64,000 bases of DNA from Sphingopyxis sp. JAI108 (GTDB lineage Bacteria; Pseudomonadota; Alphaproteobacteria; Sphingomonadales; Sphingomonadaceae). Positions 44,970-54,186 of the stretch are shown here, one piece after another. The number at the start of each line of letters is the position of its first letter. Positions within the stretch are counted from its first letter, which is position 1. Both the position numbers and the translations under genes were made by a program. The stretch spans positions 1-64,000 of the forward strand of contig NZ_JACCCJ010000004.1 of assembly GCF_013410105.1 (NCBI RefSeq), written 5' to 3'. The notes below the pieces were generated by a model. The model saw nothing but the letters and a program-made list of their open reading frames with translations, was not told the origin of the DNA and did not search any database.

Positions 44970-45744
44970 CGATTTCGCACCCGGCACGGTGTGGTTGGTC
45001 GGCGCCGGCCCCGGCGACCCTGAACTGCTGACGATGAAGGCGGTGCGTCTGATCGAGCGTGCCGACATCGTCTTTTATGACGCGCTCGTTGGGCGCGGCG
45101 TCCTCGACCTCATCCCCGCGCGCGCCGAGACCGTCAGCGTTGGCAAGCGGTCGGGGCGCCATTCGAAAGACCAGTCGGCGATCGACGCACTCCTTGTTGC
45201 CGCCGCGCACGCCGGCAAGTGCGTGGTCCGGTTGAAGGGTGGCGACCCGACGCTCTTCGCCCGCGCCACCGAAGAGATCGAGGCGCTGAAGAACGCGGGC
45301 TTTCCGGTCCGCATCTGCCCCGGCATTACGGCCGCGAGCGCCGCCGCCGCTTCGGCCGGCATGTCGCTTTCCCTGCGCGGCGTTGCGCGCGACGTCCGCT
45401 TCGTGACGGCACACAGCCGCCGCGGCGCCGCGCTCGACATCGACTGGGCGTCGCTGGCGCGCGGTGGATCGACCCTCGCCTTTTACATGGGCCGCGAGGC
45501 TGCGGGTGAAATCCGGCGCGGTCTGACGCAGGCGGGGATGCCGGGCGAAATGCCGGTGATGATCGCCTGCGAAGTCAGCGCGCCCGGCGAGCGACACCTC
45601 GTTACAAGGCTCGACCTTCTCGATCTCGCGACCAAATCCTTCGCAGCCGATGCCCCGACGCTCATTCTGGTCGGCGCCGCGGTGATGCTCGCCGGCGGCA
45701 TGCCGGCGCTACCGGCCAACGCCTCGCGCGCCTGCCGGCAATAG
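44959..45744 (+). CDS. cobA: uroporphyrinogen-III C-methyltransferase
   Basis: A 261-residue SAM-dependent enzyme making precorrin-2, the sirohaem precursor. Motifs: 'VWLVGAGPGDPELLTMKA', 'YDALVG', 'VVRLKGGDPTLFARATEE', 'PGITAASAAAASAG' and 'TLAFYMG'. It lacks the oxidase/ferrochelatase half of CysG. Placement as the last gene of the nitrate operon fits supply of sirohaem to NirB. The 171 bases that follow it, up to the cytochrome b561 stop, hold nothing recognised. Confidence 0.94.
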   Translation: MQPDDFAPGTVWLVGAGPGDPELLTMKAVRLIERADIVFYDALVGRGVLDLIPARAETVSVGKRSGRHSKDQSAIDALLVAAAHAGKCVVRLKGGDPTLFARATEEIEALKNAGFPVRICPGITAASAAAASAGMSLSLRGVARDVRFVTAHSRRGAALDIDWASLARGGSTLAFYMGREAAGEIRRGLTQAGMPGEMPVMIACEVSAPGERHLVTRLDLLDLATKSFAADAPTLILVGAAVMLAGGMPALPANASRACRQ

Positions 45745-45915
45745 CAACCGCCAGCGAGCCTGAATTGGCCGGTCCCATCGCATAACACGATGAATATGCT
45801 ACAAAGATACGCGGAACCGATGCCCAAGATGCCGGCCTCGACGATCAGCACGTCGACATGTGCCGCATCTTCGCCCCATCCTCGCTGCCGACGGATAGAT
45901 GATTTGCGGTTTGCG

Positions 45916-46458
45916 TCATGTTCCTGCTCTCATGCGCGCCAAGCCCCTGTCTTCGAGAATATAGTGGTGGAACAGCGACGCCGCGGCATGAAGCCCGATC
46001 AGCCAGTATCCGATCGTCCCGCCCAGTTCATGGATATCCTCTACATTCTCCGCCAGTGCCGCATTCGCGGCGATCAGCGGCGGCAGGTCGAAACCGAAAA
46101 AGGGGATGGCCTCGCCTTCGGCGCTCAGGATGAGCCATCCCGCGACCGGCATCGCGATCATCAAGACATAAAGCGCGAGATGCGTCGCCCCAGCGACGGT
46201 CTTTCTCCAGACTGGACCACTTGCTGGCGGCGGTGCGGCCCATATCAACCGTGCCGCGATCCGGAACCAGACAAGACCGAAGACCGAAAGGCCGAGCATG
46301 AAATGCCAGGTCTTGAACGCCTCGCGGGTAGCGCTGCCTCTCGGCCAGAATTCACGTAGTTCGATGGCCGCATAGACGCCGACAATAAGCGCGACCATGA
46401 GCCAGTGAAGCATGATAGAGGGGAGCGCATACCGTCTTGGATCGTCTTCGGCGGTCAC
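45916..46458 (-). CDS. cytochrome b561
   Basis: A 180-residue, four-helix inner-membrane dihaem cytochrome b of the bacterial CybB family. Haem-ligand histidines are in 'MLHWLM' (helix 1), 'FKTWHFMLG' (helix 2), and 'IHELGG' with 'LHAAASLFHHYILED' (helices 3-4). It may pass electrons between quinone and a periplasmic partner. The start is a GTG at 46458 with GAGGAG 7 bases upstream; a TTG five codons earlier would lie inside that Shine-Dalgarno. An FNR box upstream suggests low-oxygen induction. Confidence 0.9.
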   Translation of the reverse strand: MTAEDDPRRYALPSIMLHWLMVALIVGVYAAIELREFWPRGSATREAFKTWHFMLGLSVFGLVWFRIAARLIWAAPPPASGPVWRKTVAGATHLALYVLMIAMPVAGWLILSAEGEAIPFFGFDLPPLIAANAALAENVEDIHELGGTIGYWLIGLHAAASLFHHYILEDRGLARMRAGT

Positions 46459-46505
46459 GTCGGTTCTCCTCAAAACCTGTTCACCATATTCGAGAGATCG
46501 ACGCT

Positions 46506-46519
46506 TTGATCTGCGTCAA
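46506..46519 (-). promoter_or_regulatory. FNR box upstream of cytochrome b561
   Basis: TTGATCTGCGTCAA matches the FNR consensus TTGAT-N4-ATCAA with one mismatch. Its centre is about 54 bases before the chosen GTG of cytochrome b561. A class-II start 41 bases downstream would leave a short leader that still includes the GAGGAG ribosome site. Confidence 0.75.
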
Positions 46520-46573
46520 ACACCGCGGACCAACGCATAATCGAAGGCAAGAAACGGCCCCGCGATCGCGCGC

Positions 46574-47869
46574 TTACAATTCCCCCCGGACGCGGTCGAA
46601 ATGCGCCGCGACATGCCGCGCATAGGGCCGTCCGGAATCGCGGATAAGGAGGTCATCACCCTCCCAACCGATCAAGCCCCGGTCCTCGAATCCAGCCAGC
46701 GCGGCATGGGCCTCCTTGTTGAAGGGCGCATCGATTTGCGCCCGCCCGCTGCAAAGAAGCGCGCGAATGATCGCGCCGCGCCTGCGTTCGTTCGCATCGA
46801 TTATCACCCCGCGCATCGCGGCAAGCCCACGGGCCTCGACCAGATCGCGATAATGTCCGGCGCGCTTTTCATTCTGGACGATCAGGTCGGGAAATTTGCT
46901 GATCGCGCTTGCGCCAAAGCCAAGCAGGACCTGGGCATCATCATCGGTAAAGCCCTGAAAGTTCCGGTTCACCCGCCCCTCGTCAGCGGCAACGGCGAGC
47001 GGATCGTCGGGGCGGGCGAAATGATCGAAGCCGATGGGCCGATAGCCCGCAGCGACGAGACGTTCGTAGCCGCGCCGGGCTTGTTCGAAGCGCAACTCAT
47101 GGCCCGGCAGGTTGCTGGCATCGATACGGCGCTGGCGCGGGATCATCGCGGGGAGATGCGCATAGCCGAATAGCGCGACGCGGCCTGGCGCGAGCCGGAT
47201 TGTCTCGTCGAGCGTCGCGTCGAGATCGTCGAGGCCCTGCCCCGGCAATCCGTACATCAGATCGAAATTGATCGCGTCGATCCCGCGCAAGCGAAGACTT
47301 GCCACGGCATTTTCGATATCGGCGAGCGGCTGGATCCTCCCGATCGCGTGCTGGATTTGCGGTGAAAATGTCTGCACCCCAAGGCTGACGCGCGCGACGC
47401 CCGATGCCGCGAGAACGCGCGCCCAATCGGCCGAAAAGCCGCGCGGGTCGATCTCGATCGAGATTTCCGGCGCGATGGCGTCGAAGACGGTCAGGATCCG
47501 GTCGAGCAGGCGGACGAAATCGACCGGCGCGATCGCATTGGGGCTGCCGCCTCCAAACGCTATCCGCTGAACGCGCGCGCGGCCGCCTAGCCGCCTGGCG
47601 ACGTCGGCGATTTCGGATCGCAGCGCCGCCAGATAGTCCGCCAGCCGCTGCGTGCGGTTGGCCGCGCCTGTGTTGCAGCCACAATACCAGCAAATCTGGT
47701 CGCAGAACGGGATATGGACGTAGAGCGAGACCGGCGTGGCCGGTTCGATCCGGTCAAGCGCGGCCGCATAATCGTCAGCGCCGACGTCATCGGCAAATTC
47801 GACGGCGGTCGGGTAGCTTGTGTAGCGCGGCACCGGGGTCGCCAGAAGATCGGGGTGATAACTCCACAT
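46574..47869 (-). CDS. hemN: oxygen-independent coproporphyrinogen III oxidase
   Basis: A 431-residue radical-SAM enzyme converting coproporphyrinogen III to protoporphyrinogen IX without oxygen. The [4Fe-4S] motif is CDQICWYCGC (C-x3-C-x2-C, fourth cysteine as in HemN). The N-terminal 'VPRYTSYPTAVEF' and 'GGGSPNAI' are family-specific. It supplies haem for the adjacent cbb3 oxidase under low oxygen. The ATG is 41 bases from the centre of an FNR box, so the transcript may be nearly leaderless. Confidence 0.95.
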   Translation of the reverse strand: MWSYHPDLLATPVPRYTSYPTAVEFADDVGADDYAAALDRIEPATPVSLYVHIPFCDQICWYCGCNTGAANRTQRLADYLAALRSEIADVARRLGGRARVQRIAFGGGSPNAIAPVDFVRLLDRILTVFDAIAPEISIEIDPRGFSADWARVLAASGVARVSLGVQTFSPQIQHAIGRIQPLADIENAVASLRLRGIDAINFDLMYGLPGQGLDDLDATLDETIRLAPGRVALFGYAHLPAMIPRQRRIDASNLPGHELRFEQARRGYERLVAAGYRPIGFDHFARPDDPLAVAADEGRVNRNFQGFTDDDAQVLLGFGASAISKFPDLIVQNEKRAGHYRDLVEARGLAAMRGVIIDANERRRGAIIRALLCSGRAQIDAPFNKEAHAALAGFEDRGLIGWEGDDLLIRDSGRPYARHVAAHFDRVRGEL

Positions 47870-47903
47870 TGCGCTTGCCTAGGTTGCCGGATGCGACATC
47901 GCA

Positions 47904-47917
47904 TTGACGCAGATCAA
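47904..47917 (-). promoter_or_regulatory. FNR box upstream of hemN
   Basis: TTGACGCAGATCAA, one mismatch from TTGAT-N4-ATCAA. It is centred 41.5 bases upstream of the A of the hemN ATG, the exact class-II distance to a transcription start. It lies in the 56 bases between hemN and the end of the cco operon. Confidence 0.75.
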
Positions 47918-47925
47918 GAGGATCA

Positions 47926-48159
47926 TCAGCAGCAGCCCTTCCGGGCGCCGGTCGGCCCGTGGCGCCGGTCGGTCATCGCGTGGCACGCCTTCGCGCAGCC
48001 TCCACCCTCTTCCGTGGGCGTGTCCGCATCGTCCGGCACGATCATGATGTGCCGGCCGCCGCCGCAATCGGGGACCACCAGCACCCGCGTGTCGCCGGTC
48101 AACGGCGCCAGCGCGAGCCCGGCCACCCCCGCGAACGAGGCGAACGCCCGAACGATCAT
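47926..48159 (-). CDS. small cysteine-containing protein at the end of the cco operon
   Basis: A 77-residue protein, not recognised. It has a hydrophobic N-terminus (about 1-21) that may be a signal peptide or membrane anchor. The short hydrophilic tail has cysteines at 32, 55, 59, 76 and 77, including CAKACH and a terminal CC. The pattern is not CxxCH, so no c-haem is predicted; metal binding is possible. The ATG overlaps the ccoS stop (ATGA), which strongly supports translation as the last gene of the oxidase-assembly operon. A copper or thiol role in cbb3 maturation is only a guess. Confidence 0.7.
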   Translation of the reverse strand: MIVRAFASFAGVAGLALAPLTGDTRVLVVPDCGGGRHIMIVPDDADTPTEEGGGCAKACHAMTDRRHGPTGARKGCC

Positions 48160-48311
48160 GCGGCCCGGTCCTCTTCATCCTCGACGAAGATGCGCAGCGC
48201 AGCGCCGTCGAGGTCCTCGAACTGCCCCCGGCGCAGCGACCAGAAAAAGGCCGCGAGCCCGAGGAGTCCGAGGCCCAACGCGATCGGGATCAGAAAAACG
48301 AGCCCGTTCAC
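48156..48311 (-). CDS. ccoS: cbb3 oxidase maturation protein CcoS
   Basis: A 51-residue single-helix membrane protein: 'MNGLVFLIPIALGLGLLGLA' is the transmembrane segment, followed by the hallmark 'FFWSLRRGQFEDLDG' found in CcoS/FixS. It is needed for cofactor insertion into CcoN. The start is GTG at 48311 and overlaps the ccoI stop (GTGA); its own stop overlaps the next small gene. Confidence 0.9.
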   Translation of the reverse strand: MNGLVFLIPIALGLGLLGLAAFFWSLRRGQFEDLDGAALRIFVEDEEDRAA

Positions 48312-50422
48312 CGGATCGCCCTTTTCAGCCGCATCGCATTACCGACGACGAGGAGCGACGATCCCGACATCGCGAGCGCCGCGACGAGCGGCGTTACATG
48401 CCCCAGAAAGGCTAGCGGCACGGCAACGACATTATAGCCGATCGCCAGCGCGAAATTCTGCCGGACGATCGCCTGCGTCCGCCGCGCGATGCGGAGCGTC
48501 TGGACCACTGGCATCATGCGGTCGCCCAAAAAGATGCAGTCGGCGGCGTTCTTGCCGACATCGCTCGCCGAGCCCGGCGCCATCGATGCGTGGCCCGCCG
48601 CAAGCGCGGGGCCATCGTTCAGCCCGTCGCCGATCATCAGGACCTTGCGCCCCAGCCCCGCCTGCCGCGCGATCGCCGCGAGCTTGTCCTGCGGGCTCAT
48701 GCCCGTCTGCGCCGTCATGCCAAGCGCCCGCGCCACCGGCGCGACGGCTTCGGCGCGGTCGCCCGACAGGATCATCGCATCGAGCCCCTCCGCCCGCAGC
48801 GCGTCAACCGCGCTGCGGGCATCGGGACGAAGCTGGTCGGCGAAGTGGACGGTCGCCACCGCTTCCCCATCGATCGAAAGCTGCGTGGCGAGCGCGCTGT
48901 CGTTCAAATTCTGGTGCGGCCGGCCAAGCGACACCCTGAGTCCCTTCCACATGGCCTCGACGCCGAAGCCGGGGATTTCGCGGATATCTTCCACGGCTTC
49001 GGGCTCGATCCCGCGCGCCGTCAGATCGCGGAGCAAGGCCTCGCTCAGCGGATGACGGCTGACCTGCGCCAGCGCGAGAAGCAATCCTTCGGCTTGAACG
49101 CCGAGCCCGTCCAGATCGAGCGCGACGGGACGGCCGAGCGTGAGCGTGCCGGTCTTGTCGATCAGCGCGCAGTCGACTTCGGCCAGGCGTTCGAGCGCGG
49201 ATCCGTCCTTGATGAGCACGCCGACGCGCATCAGTTCGCCCGCCGCGACGATCTGCGCCGCGGGAACCGCGAGGCCGAGCGCGCAGGGGCAGGTGATGAT
49301 GAGCACCGCGACCGCGATCAGCAGGCTGTGATGCCATCCCGCGCCCGTCACCATCCAGCCGACAAAGGCCAGCAGCGCGAGCGCGTGGACCGCCGGCGCA
49401 TAAAGCCGCGCGGCGCGGTCGGCGATGCGGACGTAGCGCGACTTGCCCTGCGCCGCCTCGCCCATCAACCGCGCGATGTCGGCGATCGCCGTATCGGCGC
49501 CGGCAGCGGTCACCCGGATCCGGATCGGCGCGTCGAGATTGAGCGTCCCGGCGTGAACATGGTCGCCGACATGCGCCGCGACCGGCGCGCTTTCGCCGGT
49601 GAGCAGCGACAGATCGAGCCGGCTTTCGCCTCTCACGACGACACCGTCGGCGGCAAGACGCTCGCCCGCCGCGACCAGCATGACCATGCCACGCTCGAGC
49701 GCGGTCGCGTCGACCCAATGTCCCGACCCTTCGCCGCGCAGCACCAGCGCGCCCGTGCCCATATTGCGCAGCAGCGCGGCAACGCCGCCGCGCGCCCGGT
49801 CGCGCATCACGCTGTCGAGCCAGCGCCCGCAGAGCAGGAAAAAGAGCAGCATGACCGCGCCATCGAAATAGGCGTGCGGCCCATGCGTCGCGGTTTCATA
49901 AAGGCTGAGCGCGCTCGCGAGCAGCACGCCGATGCTGATCGGTACGTCCATATTGGTCTGGCGATGGCGGAGCGCGCGCCACGCCGAACGGAAGAAGGGC
50001 CGGCCGGCATAAGCGATCGTCGGCAGCGCAATCATCGCCGAGAGCCAGTGGAAGAGATCTCGCGTGGCCCCCGCCGCACCCGACCATACCGACACCGACA
50101 GCAGCATGATGTTCATCATCGCGAAGCCCGCGACGGCGACGGCGCGCAGCAGCTCGCGGGTGTCGGCCGCGGCAAGATCGGTCTCACCCGGCCCGTTGCC
50201 GACGGGATGCGCCTCGAACCCCAGCGACGCGAAGGCGCCGACGAGATCGGGCATCTCGGCATCGGGCAGGCACGAGAGGTGGACGCGCTTTTCGGTGAAG
50301 TTGACACGCGCGGCGGCGATACGCCGGTCGCGGACGAGCCCCTGTTCCAGCTTGGCAATGCATCCGGCACAGCGAATGTCGGGGACCGCAAAATCGCGTT
50401 CGATCAGGGTCGCGGCGCTCAT
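48308..50422 (-). CDS. ccoI: copper-transporting P-type ATPase for cbb3 assembly (FixI/CcoI)
   Basis: A 704-residue heavy-metal P1B-ATPase exporting Cu(I) for CcoN. Order: N-terminal metal-binding domain with CAGC (about 18-21), eight membrane helices with the CPC motif in 'ITCPCALGLAV', phosphorylation site DKTGTLT, 'SRHPLSEAL' and hinge 'GDGLNDGPALA'. Its place among ccoGHS separates it from detoxifying CopA pumps. ATGA overlap with ccoH; ATG 50422 gives a normal N-terminus. Confidence 0.95.
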   Translation of the reverse strand: MSAATLIERDFAVPDIRCAGCIAKLEQGLVRDRRIAAARVNFTEKRVHLSCLPDAEMPDLVGAFASLGFEAHPVGNGPGETDLAAADTRELLRAVAVAGFAMMNIMLLSVSVWSGAAGATRDLFHWLSAMIALPTIAYAGRPFFRSAWRALRHRQTNMDVPISIGVLLASALSLYETATHGPHAYFDGAVMLLFFLLCGRWLDSVMRDRARGGVAALLRNMGTGALVLRGEGSGHWVDATALERGMVMLVAAGERLAADGVVVRGESRLDLSLLTGESAPVAAHVGDHVHAGTLNLDAPIRIRVTAAGADTAIADIARLMGEAAQGKSRYVRIADRAARLYAPAVHALALLAFVGWMVTGAGWHHSLLIAVAVLIITCPCALGLAVPAAQIVAAGELMRVGVLIKDGSALERLAEVDCALIDKTGTLTLGRPVALDLDGLGVQAEGLLLALAQVSRHPLSEALLRDLTARGIEPEAVEDIREIPGFGVEAMWKGLRVSLGRPHQNLNDSALATQLSIDGEAVATVHFADQLRPDARSAVDALRAEGLDAMILSGDRAEAVAPVARALGMTAQTGMSPQDKLAAIARQAGLGRKVLMIGDGLNDGPALAAGHASMAPGSASDVGKNAADCIFLGDRMMPVVQTLRIARRTQAIVRQNFALAIGYNVVAVPLAFLGHVTPLVAALAMSGSSLLVVGNAMRLKRAIR

Positions 50423-50889
50423 TGCAGGTCGATCCGGAAGCGCGCTTTGTCCCCGCCCTTCGCAACGCGGATGTCGAGCCGCTGGCGCCCCATCGCCAGC
50501 GGCTCGACCGAGCGCCACCCGCCCTCCTCCACGGCCACGAAACGAAGCGTGACGGGAGCGGTGCGCCCAAGGGGATGGCTGGCCGCCGCGCGCACGCGCA
50601 GTCCCGAGAGCGGCCGGCCATCCTTTCGAATTTCAATGCGAACGCGCCGATCGGGATCGAGCGTTACCGTCGGCGCCCATCGCAGACGATCCTGCGCCTT
50701 CGCGCGTTCGAGCCATGTGTTGTAATGCTGGCTCGCGACATAGCTGTTTTCGACCACCTTGCCGCCAAAGGTCGACATGGCGAGGCGCGCCATCGTGAAA
50801 TTGACCACGACGACGGTGGTAAAGAAGGCCACAAGAATGGCCGTCATGTGCCAGCCGGTGAACGGCTTGGGGGCCCGTTTTCCTGTCAT
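50419..50889 (-). CDS. ccoH: FixH/CcoH assembly protein
   Basis: A 156-residue membrane protein with one N-terminal helix ('TGWHMTAILVAFFTTVVVVNFTMARLAM', the FixH signature) and a periplasmic beta-rich domain. It assists cbb3 maturation, with CcoI and CcoG. ATGA overlaps at both ends fix its limits. Confidence 0.92.
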   Translation of the reverse strand: MTGKRAPKPFTGWHMTAILVAFFTTVVVVNFTMARLAMSTFGGKVVENSYVASQHYNTWLERAKAQDRLRWAPTVTLDPDRRVRIEIRKDGRPLSGLRVRAAASHPLGRTAPVTLRFVAVEEGGWRSVEPLAMGRQRLDIRVAKGGDKARFRIDLQ

Positions 50890-52343
50890 TGTCCTGGCTC
50901 CGGCCGGTCGAACTGGATGATGTCGCTGTCGCCGCGCGGATCGCCGTCGAGGCCGCGCGTCGCGATGGTGAAATCCTGCCGCGCCGGACCGGCGCCCGGC
51001 GCCGCAATGAACAGCTTGAGCCGCGTGACGCTGTCGGGAGCGAGCGCAATTTCGATGCGCTGCTTCGCGGTTTCGCGCGACCCCGCTTCGGTCCACAGCG
51101 CGGCACCCTTCAGCCCGTCAACCGTCACCGCGACGCGGCGCGGGCGCGTTTCCATGTTGCGCAGCTTCAGCGTGTAATTGTTGCGGATATGGCCGTCGGA
51201 CAGCTGGACATAGAGCGGGCTGCGCTCGTGCTGGACCGCGAGATCGAGCCGCGTCCGCTGCCCCAGCGAGAACAGCATCGCGGCGCCGATCGCGCTCCAT
51301 ATGCCGAAATAGACGAGCGTGCGCGGTCGCAGCAGCGTCTTCACGACCGGTTTGCCGACGCCGCCCGTCTTTTCGATCGCAGCATCGTCGAGCGTGCAAT
51401 AATCGATCAACCCGCGCGGGCGTCCGACCTGTTTCATCACGCCGTCGCAGGCATCGATGCACAGCGCGCAGGTGATGCAGCCGATCTGCGGCCCTTCGCG
51501 AATATCGATCCCGGTCGGACACACCGCGACGCACTGGTTGCAGTCGATGCAGTCGCCAAACGCGCCGGGATGCGCCTCTGCCTTCTTGACGCTGCCGCGC
51601 GGTTCGCCGCGCCACTCCTTATAGGTCACGAGCAGCGACTTTTCATCCATCATCGCGGTCTGGATGCGCGGCCAGGGGCACATATAGATGCACACCTGTT
51701 CACGCATGAAGCCGCCGAAGATGAAAGTGGTCGCGGTGAGCACGGCGACAGTGCCATAGGCGACCGGCGCGGCCTGTCCGGCCCAGAAATCGGCGGTCAG
51801 CGTCGGCGCATCGGCGAAATACATGATCCACGCGCCGCCTGTCCAGAAGGCGACCACGAGATAGATTCCATATTTGACGGTGCGCTTGGCGAGCTTCTCG
51901 AAGGTCCAGGGACCGTTCGCAAGCCGGATCTGCGCATTGCGGTCGCCATCGACCAGCCGGTCGACATGCTGGAAGAGGTCGGTCCACACCGTTTGCGGAC
52001 AGGCATAGCCGCACCAGGCGCGCCCCACCGCACTGGTGACGAGGAACAGCCCGATCCCAGCCATGATGAGCAGACCCGCGACATAATAAAATTCGTGCGG
52101 CCAGATTTCGATCTGGAACATGTAGAAACGGCGGTTCGCGAGGTCGACGAGCACCGCCTGATCGGGCGCATAAGGACCGCGGTCCCAGCGGATCCACGGG
52201 GTGCCATAATAGATCGCCAGGGTGACCCCCATGATCGCCCATTTGAAGCGGCGAAAGGGGCCGTCGACCTTTTTGGGATAGACGCCTTTGCGCGCCGCAT
52301 AGAGCGGCGCGTTTTCGCCGGTCAGGTCGTCAGGGCTGGCCAT
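50886..52343 (-). CDS. ccoG: cbb3 oxidase accessory protein CcoG (FixG/RdxA)
   Basis: A 485-residue membrane ferredoxin with about five helices in the first half. Two [4Fe-4S] motifs follow ('CIDCNQCVAVCP', 'CITCALCIDACD') and an Ig-like periplasmic C-terminal domain. It is thought to reduce Cu(II) to Cu(I) for the oxidase. The start at 52343 overlaps ccoP by 14 bases; an upstream ATG adds an arginine-rich tail read from ccoP's other frame. Confidence 0.94.
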   Translation of the reverse strand: MASPDDLTGENAPLYAARKGVYPKKVDGPFRRFKWAIMGVTLAIYYGTPWIRWDRGPYAPDQAVLVDLANRRFYMFQIEIWPHEFYYVAGLLIMAGIGLFLVTSAVGRAWCGYACPQTVWTDLFQHVDRLVDGDRNAQIRLANGPWTFEKLAKRTVKYGIYLVVAFWTGGAWIMYFADAPTLTADFWAGQAAPVAYGTVAVLTATTFIFGGFMREQVCIYMCPWPRIQTAMMDEKSLLVTYKEWRGEPRGSVKKAEAHPGAFGDCIDCNQCVAVCPTGIDIREGPQIGCITCALCIDACDGVMKQVGRPRGLIDYCTLDDAAIEKTGGVGKPVVKTLLRPRTLVYFGIWSAIGAAMLFSLGQRTRLDLAVQHERSPLYVQLSDGHIRNNYTLKLRNMETRPRRVAVTVDGLKGAALWTEAGSRETAKQRIEIALAPDSVTRLKLFIAAPGAGPARQDFTIATRGLDGDPRGDSDIIQFDRPEPGQ

Positions 52344-53262
52344 CGGCTCCCTGCCCTTCGGATGCCGCCGCCGCCGCGCGCGCCGCTTTCTCGCCGCCAC
52401 CCAGCGAATAGACATAGGTCGCCAGCATCTTGACCGTCACCGGGTCGAGCCGGTGGCCCCAGCGCGGCATCACGCCGTTGCGCGGCTGCGCGATCGTCGC
52501 GGTCAGGCTGTCGCGATCGCCGCCATAGAGCCAGACGGCGTCGGTCAGTTTCGGCGCGCCGACGGTGCGATCGCCGGCGCCAGTCGCGCCGTGGCAAACA
52601 GCGCAGTTCGCCTGGAACAGTGCCTCGCCGCGCCTCGACGCCGCGCTCGGTTGTTCCTGCCGGCTGATGAGGCGAACATGGCTGACCAGGTCGGCGATCT
52701 GCGCGGCATCGAGGATGCCGTCGCGTCCGAAAGCGGGCATCTGGCTGATGCGCGTTGCCTCGTGATCGGGGTTCCGGATGCCGTGGGCGATCGTATATTC
52801 GATGCTCGCGAGATCGCCGCCCCACAGCCAGTCATCGTCGGTCAGGCTGGGGTAGAGCTTCTTCACGCCCGCCCCGCCGGCGCCGTGACACTGGACGCAA
52901 TGCACGCGAAAAGACGCGGCGCCGCCTTGCACCGCCGCCTGCATCAGTTCGGGTTTGGCGGGCAGGTCGGTCAGCGCCGTCGCCGCGATGGCATTGGTGA
53001 TCGGGGCGCGGCGCACCGCGTGCGCCTGCATCGCCTGCTCCAGCTCGCCGCGGCTGCTCCACCCCAGTACGCCCTCGGTCGCGCTGTTCACCAGCGGCCA
53101 GGCGGGATAGAGGATGACATAGCCGAACGCCCACACGATGCTGGCGTAAAAGGTCCATAGCCACCAGCGCGGCATCGGTGTGTCGAGTTCCTCGATCCCG
53201 TCCCATTCATGGCCGACCGTGCTCGTGCCGGTGGCTTCGTCGATGCGCTTGCGGTCAGCCAT
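52330..53262 (-). CDS. ccoP: cbb3 oxidase subunit III (dihaem cytochrome c)
   Basis: A 310-residue subunit: one N-terminal membrane helix ('PRWWLWTFYASIVWAFGYVILYP' with 'PAWP' after it), then two cytochrome c domains with CVQCH (about 121-125) and CAVCH (about 219-223). It brings electrons from the bc1 complex or cytochrome c to CcoO and CcoN. The Ala-rich C-terminus is short. It overlaps ccoQ by 8 bases. Confidence 0.95.
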   Translation of the reverse strand: MADRKRIDEATGTSTVGHEWDGIEELDTPMPRWWLWTFYASIVWAFGYVILYPAWPLVNSATEGVLGWSSRGELEQAMQAHAVRRAPITNAIAATALTDLPAKPELMQAAVQGGAASFRVHCVQCHGAGGAGVKKLYPSLTDDDWLWGGDLASIEYTIAHGIRNPDHEATRISQMPAFGRDGILDAAQIADLVSHVRLISRQEQPSAASRRGEALFQANCAVCHGATGAGDRTVGAPKLTDAVWLYGGDRDSLTATIAQPRNGVMPRWGHRLDPVTVKMLATYVYSLGGGEKAARAAAAASEGQGADGQP

Positions 53263-53413
53263 GCTCGTCGTCCTTGAAGATCATCGTTGCGGCCTCTTCG
53301 TTGCGGCGGCGCGACCCCTTGCGGAACGGCCAGGCGACAAGGCCCAGAAACAGGATGGTCATCGCGAGCAGCCCCCAGCTGTCGGCGAAATGGCGCAGAT
53401 CGTTGTAGGTCAC
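53255..53413 (-). CDS. ccoQ: cbb3 oxidase subunit IV (CcoQ)
   Basis: A 52-residue single-helix subunit: '[19 protein letters not shown]' leads into '[20 protein letters not shown]', the CcoQ/FixQ pattern. GTG start at 53413 overlaps the ccoO stop (GTGA). It stabilises the interaction of CcoP with the core. Confidence 0.92.
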   Translation of the reverse strand: MTYNDLRHFADSWGLLAMTILFLGLVAWPFRKGSRRRNEEAATMIFKDDEHG

Positions 53414-54174
53414 CGCTTCGTCTCCTGCGGCGCGGCGCCCTGTTCCTGCGGGGCGGCCTTTTCGACATCGACGAGCGTGCCGAGCATCTGGAGATAGGCG
53501 ATCAGCGCATCCATTTCGGACAAGCGATCGGGATTGCCGTCGAAATCGCGCACCTGCGCCTTCGGATAGCGTTTCTGCAGATCGATGCCCGCCGCCGGAT
53601 CGACCTGCGCCTTCAGATCCTCGTTCGCCGCGGCGATGGCTTCCTTGCTGTAGGGCACGCCGACGCGCGACAGCGCGGTGAGGTCGCTGCGCATGTCGCC
53701 GACGTATAGGTCGCGCTCGGCGAGAAAGGCATAGGGCGGCATGATAGACTCGGGCACGACGCTGCGCGGGTCGATCAGATGCGCCTTGTGCCACTCGTCC
53801 GAATAGCGCCCGCCGACACGCGCAAGGTCGGGCCCGGTGCGCTTCGACCCCCATTGGAAGGGATGGTCGTACATGCTCTCGGCCGCCAGGCTGTAATGGC
53901 CATAGCGTTCGACCTCGTCGCGAAACGGGCGGATCATCTGGCTGTGACAGGTGTAGCAGCCCTCGCGCATATAGATGTTGCGGCCCGCCAGCTCGAGCGG
54001 AGTATAGGGGCGCATTCCGTCGACCTTCTCGATCGTATTGTCGATCCAGAACAGCGGCGCGATCTCGACGATGCCGCCGATCGCGACCGCGACGAGCGCG
54101 AACAGGCCGAGCAGGCTGACGTTGCGCTCGAGCTTCTTGTGGCTCAGGCGCTTTTCGGCGGGGTGGGTGGCCAT
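53410..54174 (-). CDS. ccoO: cbb3 oxidase subunit II (monohaem cytochrome c)
   Basis: A 254-residue subunit with one N-terminal anchor helix, haem motif CYTCH in '[17 protein letters not shown]', and the conserved '[16 protein letters not shown]' and 'SIMPPYAFL' blocks with the distal methionine. Twelve bases after ccoN. Confidence 0.96.
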   Translation of the reverse strand: MATHPAEKRLSHKKLERNVSLLGLFALVAVAIGGIVEIAPLFWIDNTIEKVDGMRPYTPLELAGRNIYMREGCYTCHSQMIRPFRDEVERYGHYSLAAESMYDHPFQWGSKRTGPDLARVGGRYSDEWHKAHLIDPRSVVPESIMPPYAFLAERDLYVGDMRSDLTALSRVGVPYSKEAIAAANEDLKAQVDPAAGIDLQKRYPKAQVRDFDGNPDRLSEMDALIAYLQMLGTLVDVEKAAPQEQGAAPQETKR

Positions 54175-54186
54175 TGTCCGGGCTCC

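Noticed and set aside
48590..50725. 711-codon plus-strand open frame over ccoI, and 685 codons over ccoN (53779-55836)
   Set aside because: Antisense to conserved cbb3 genes with coupled starts; no family pattern.
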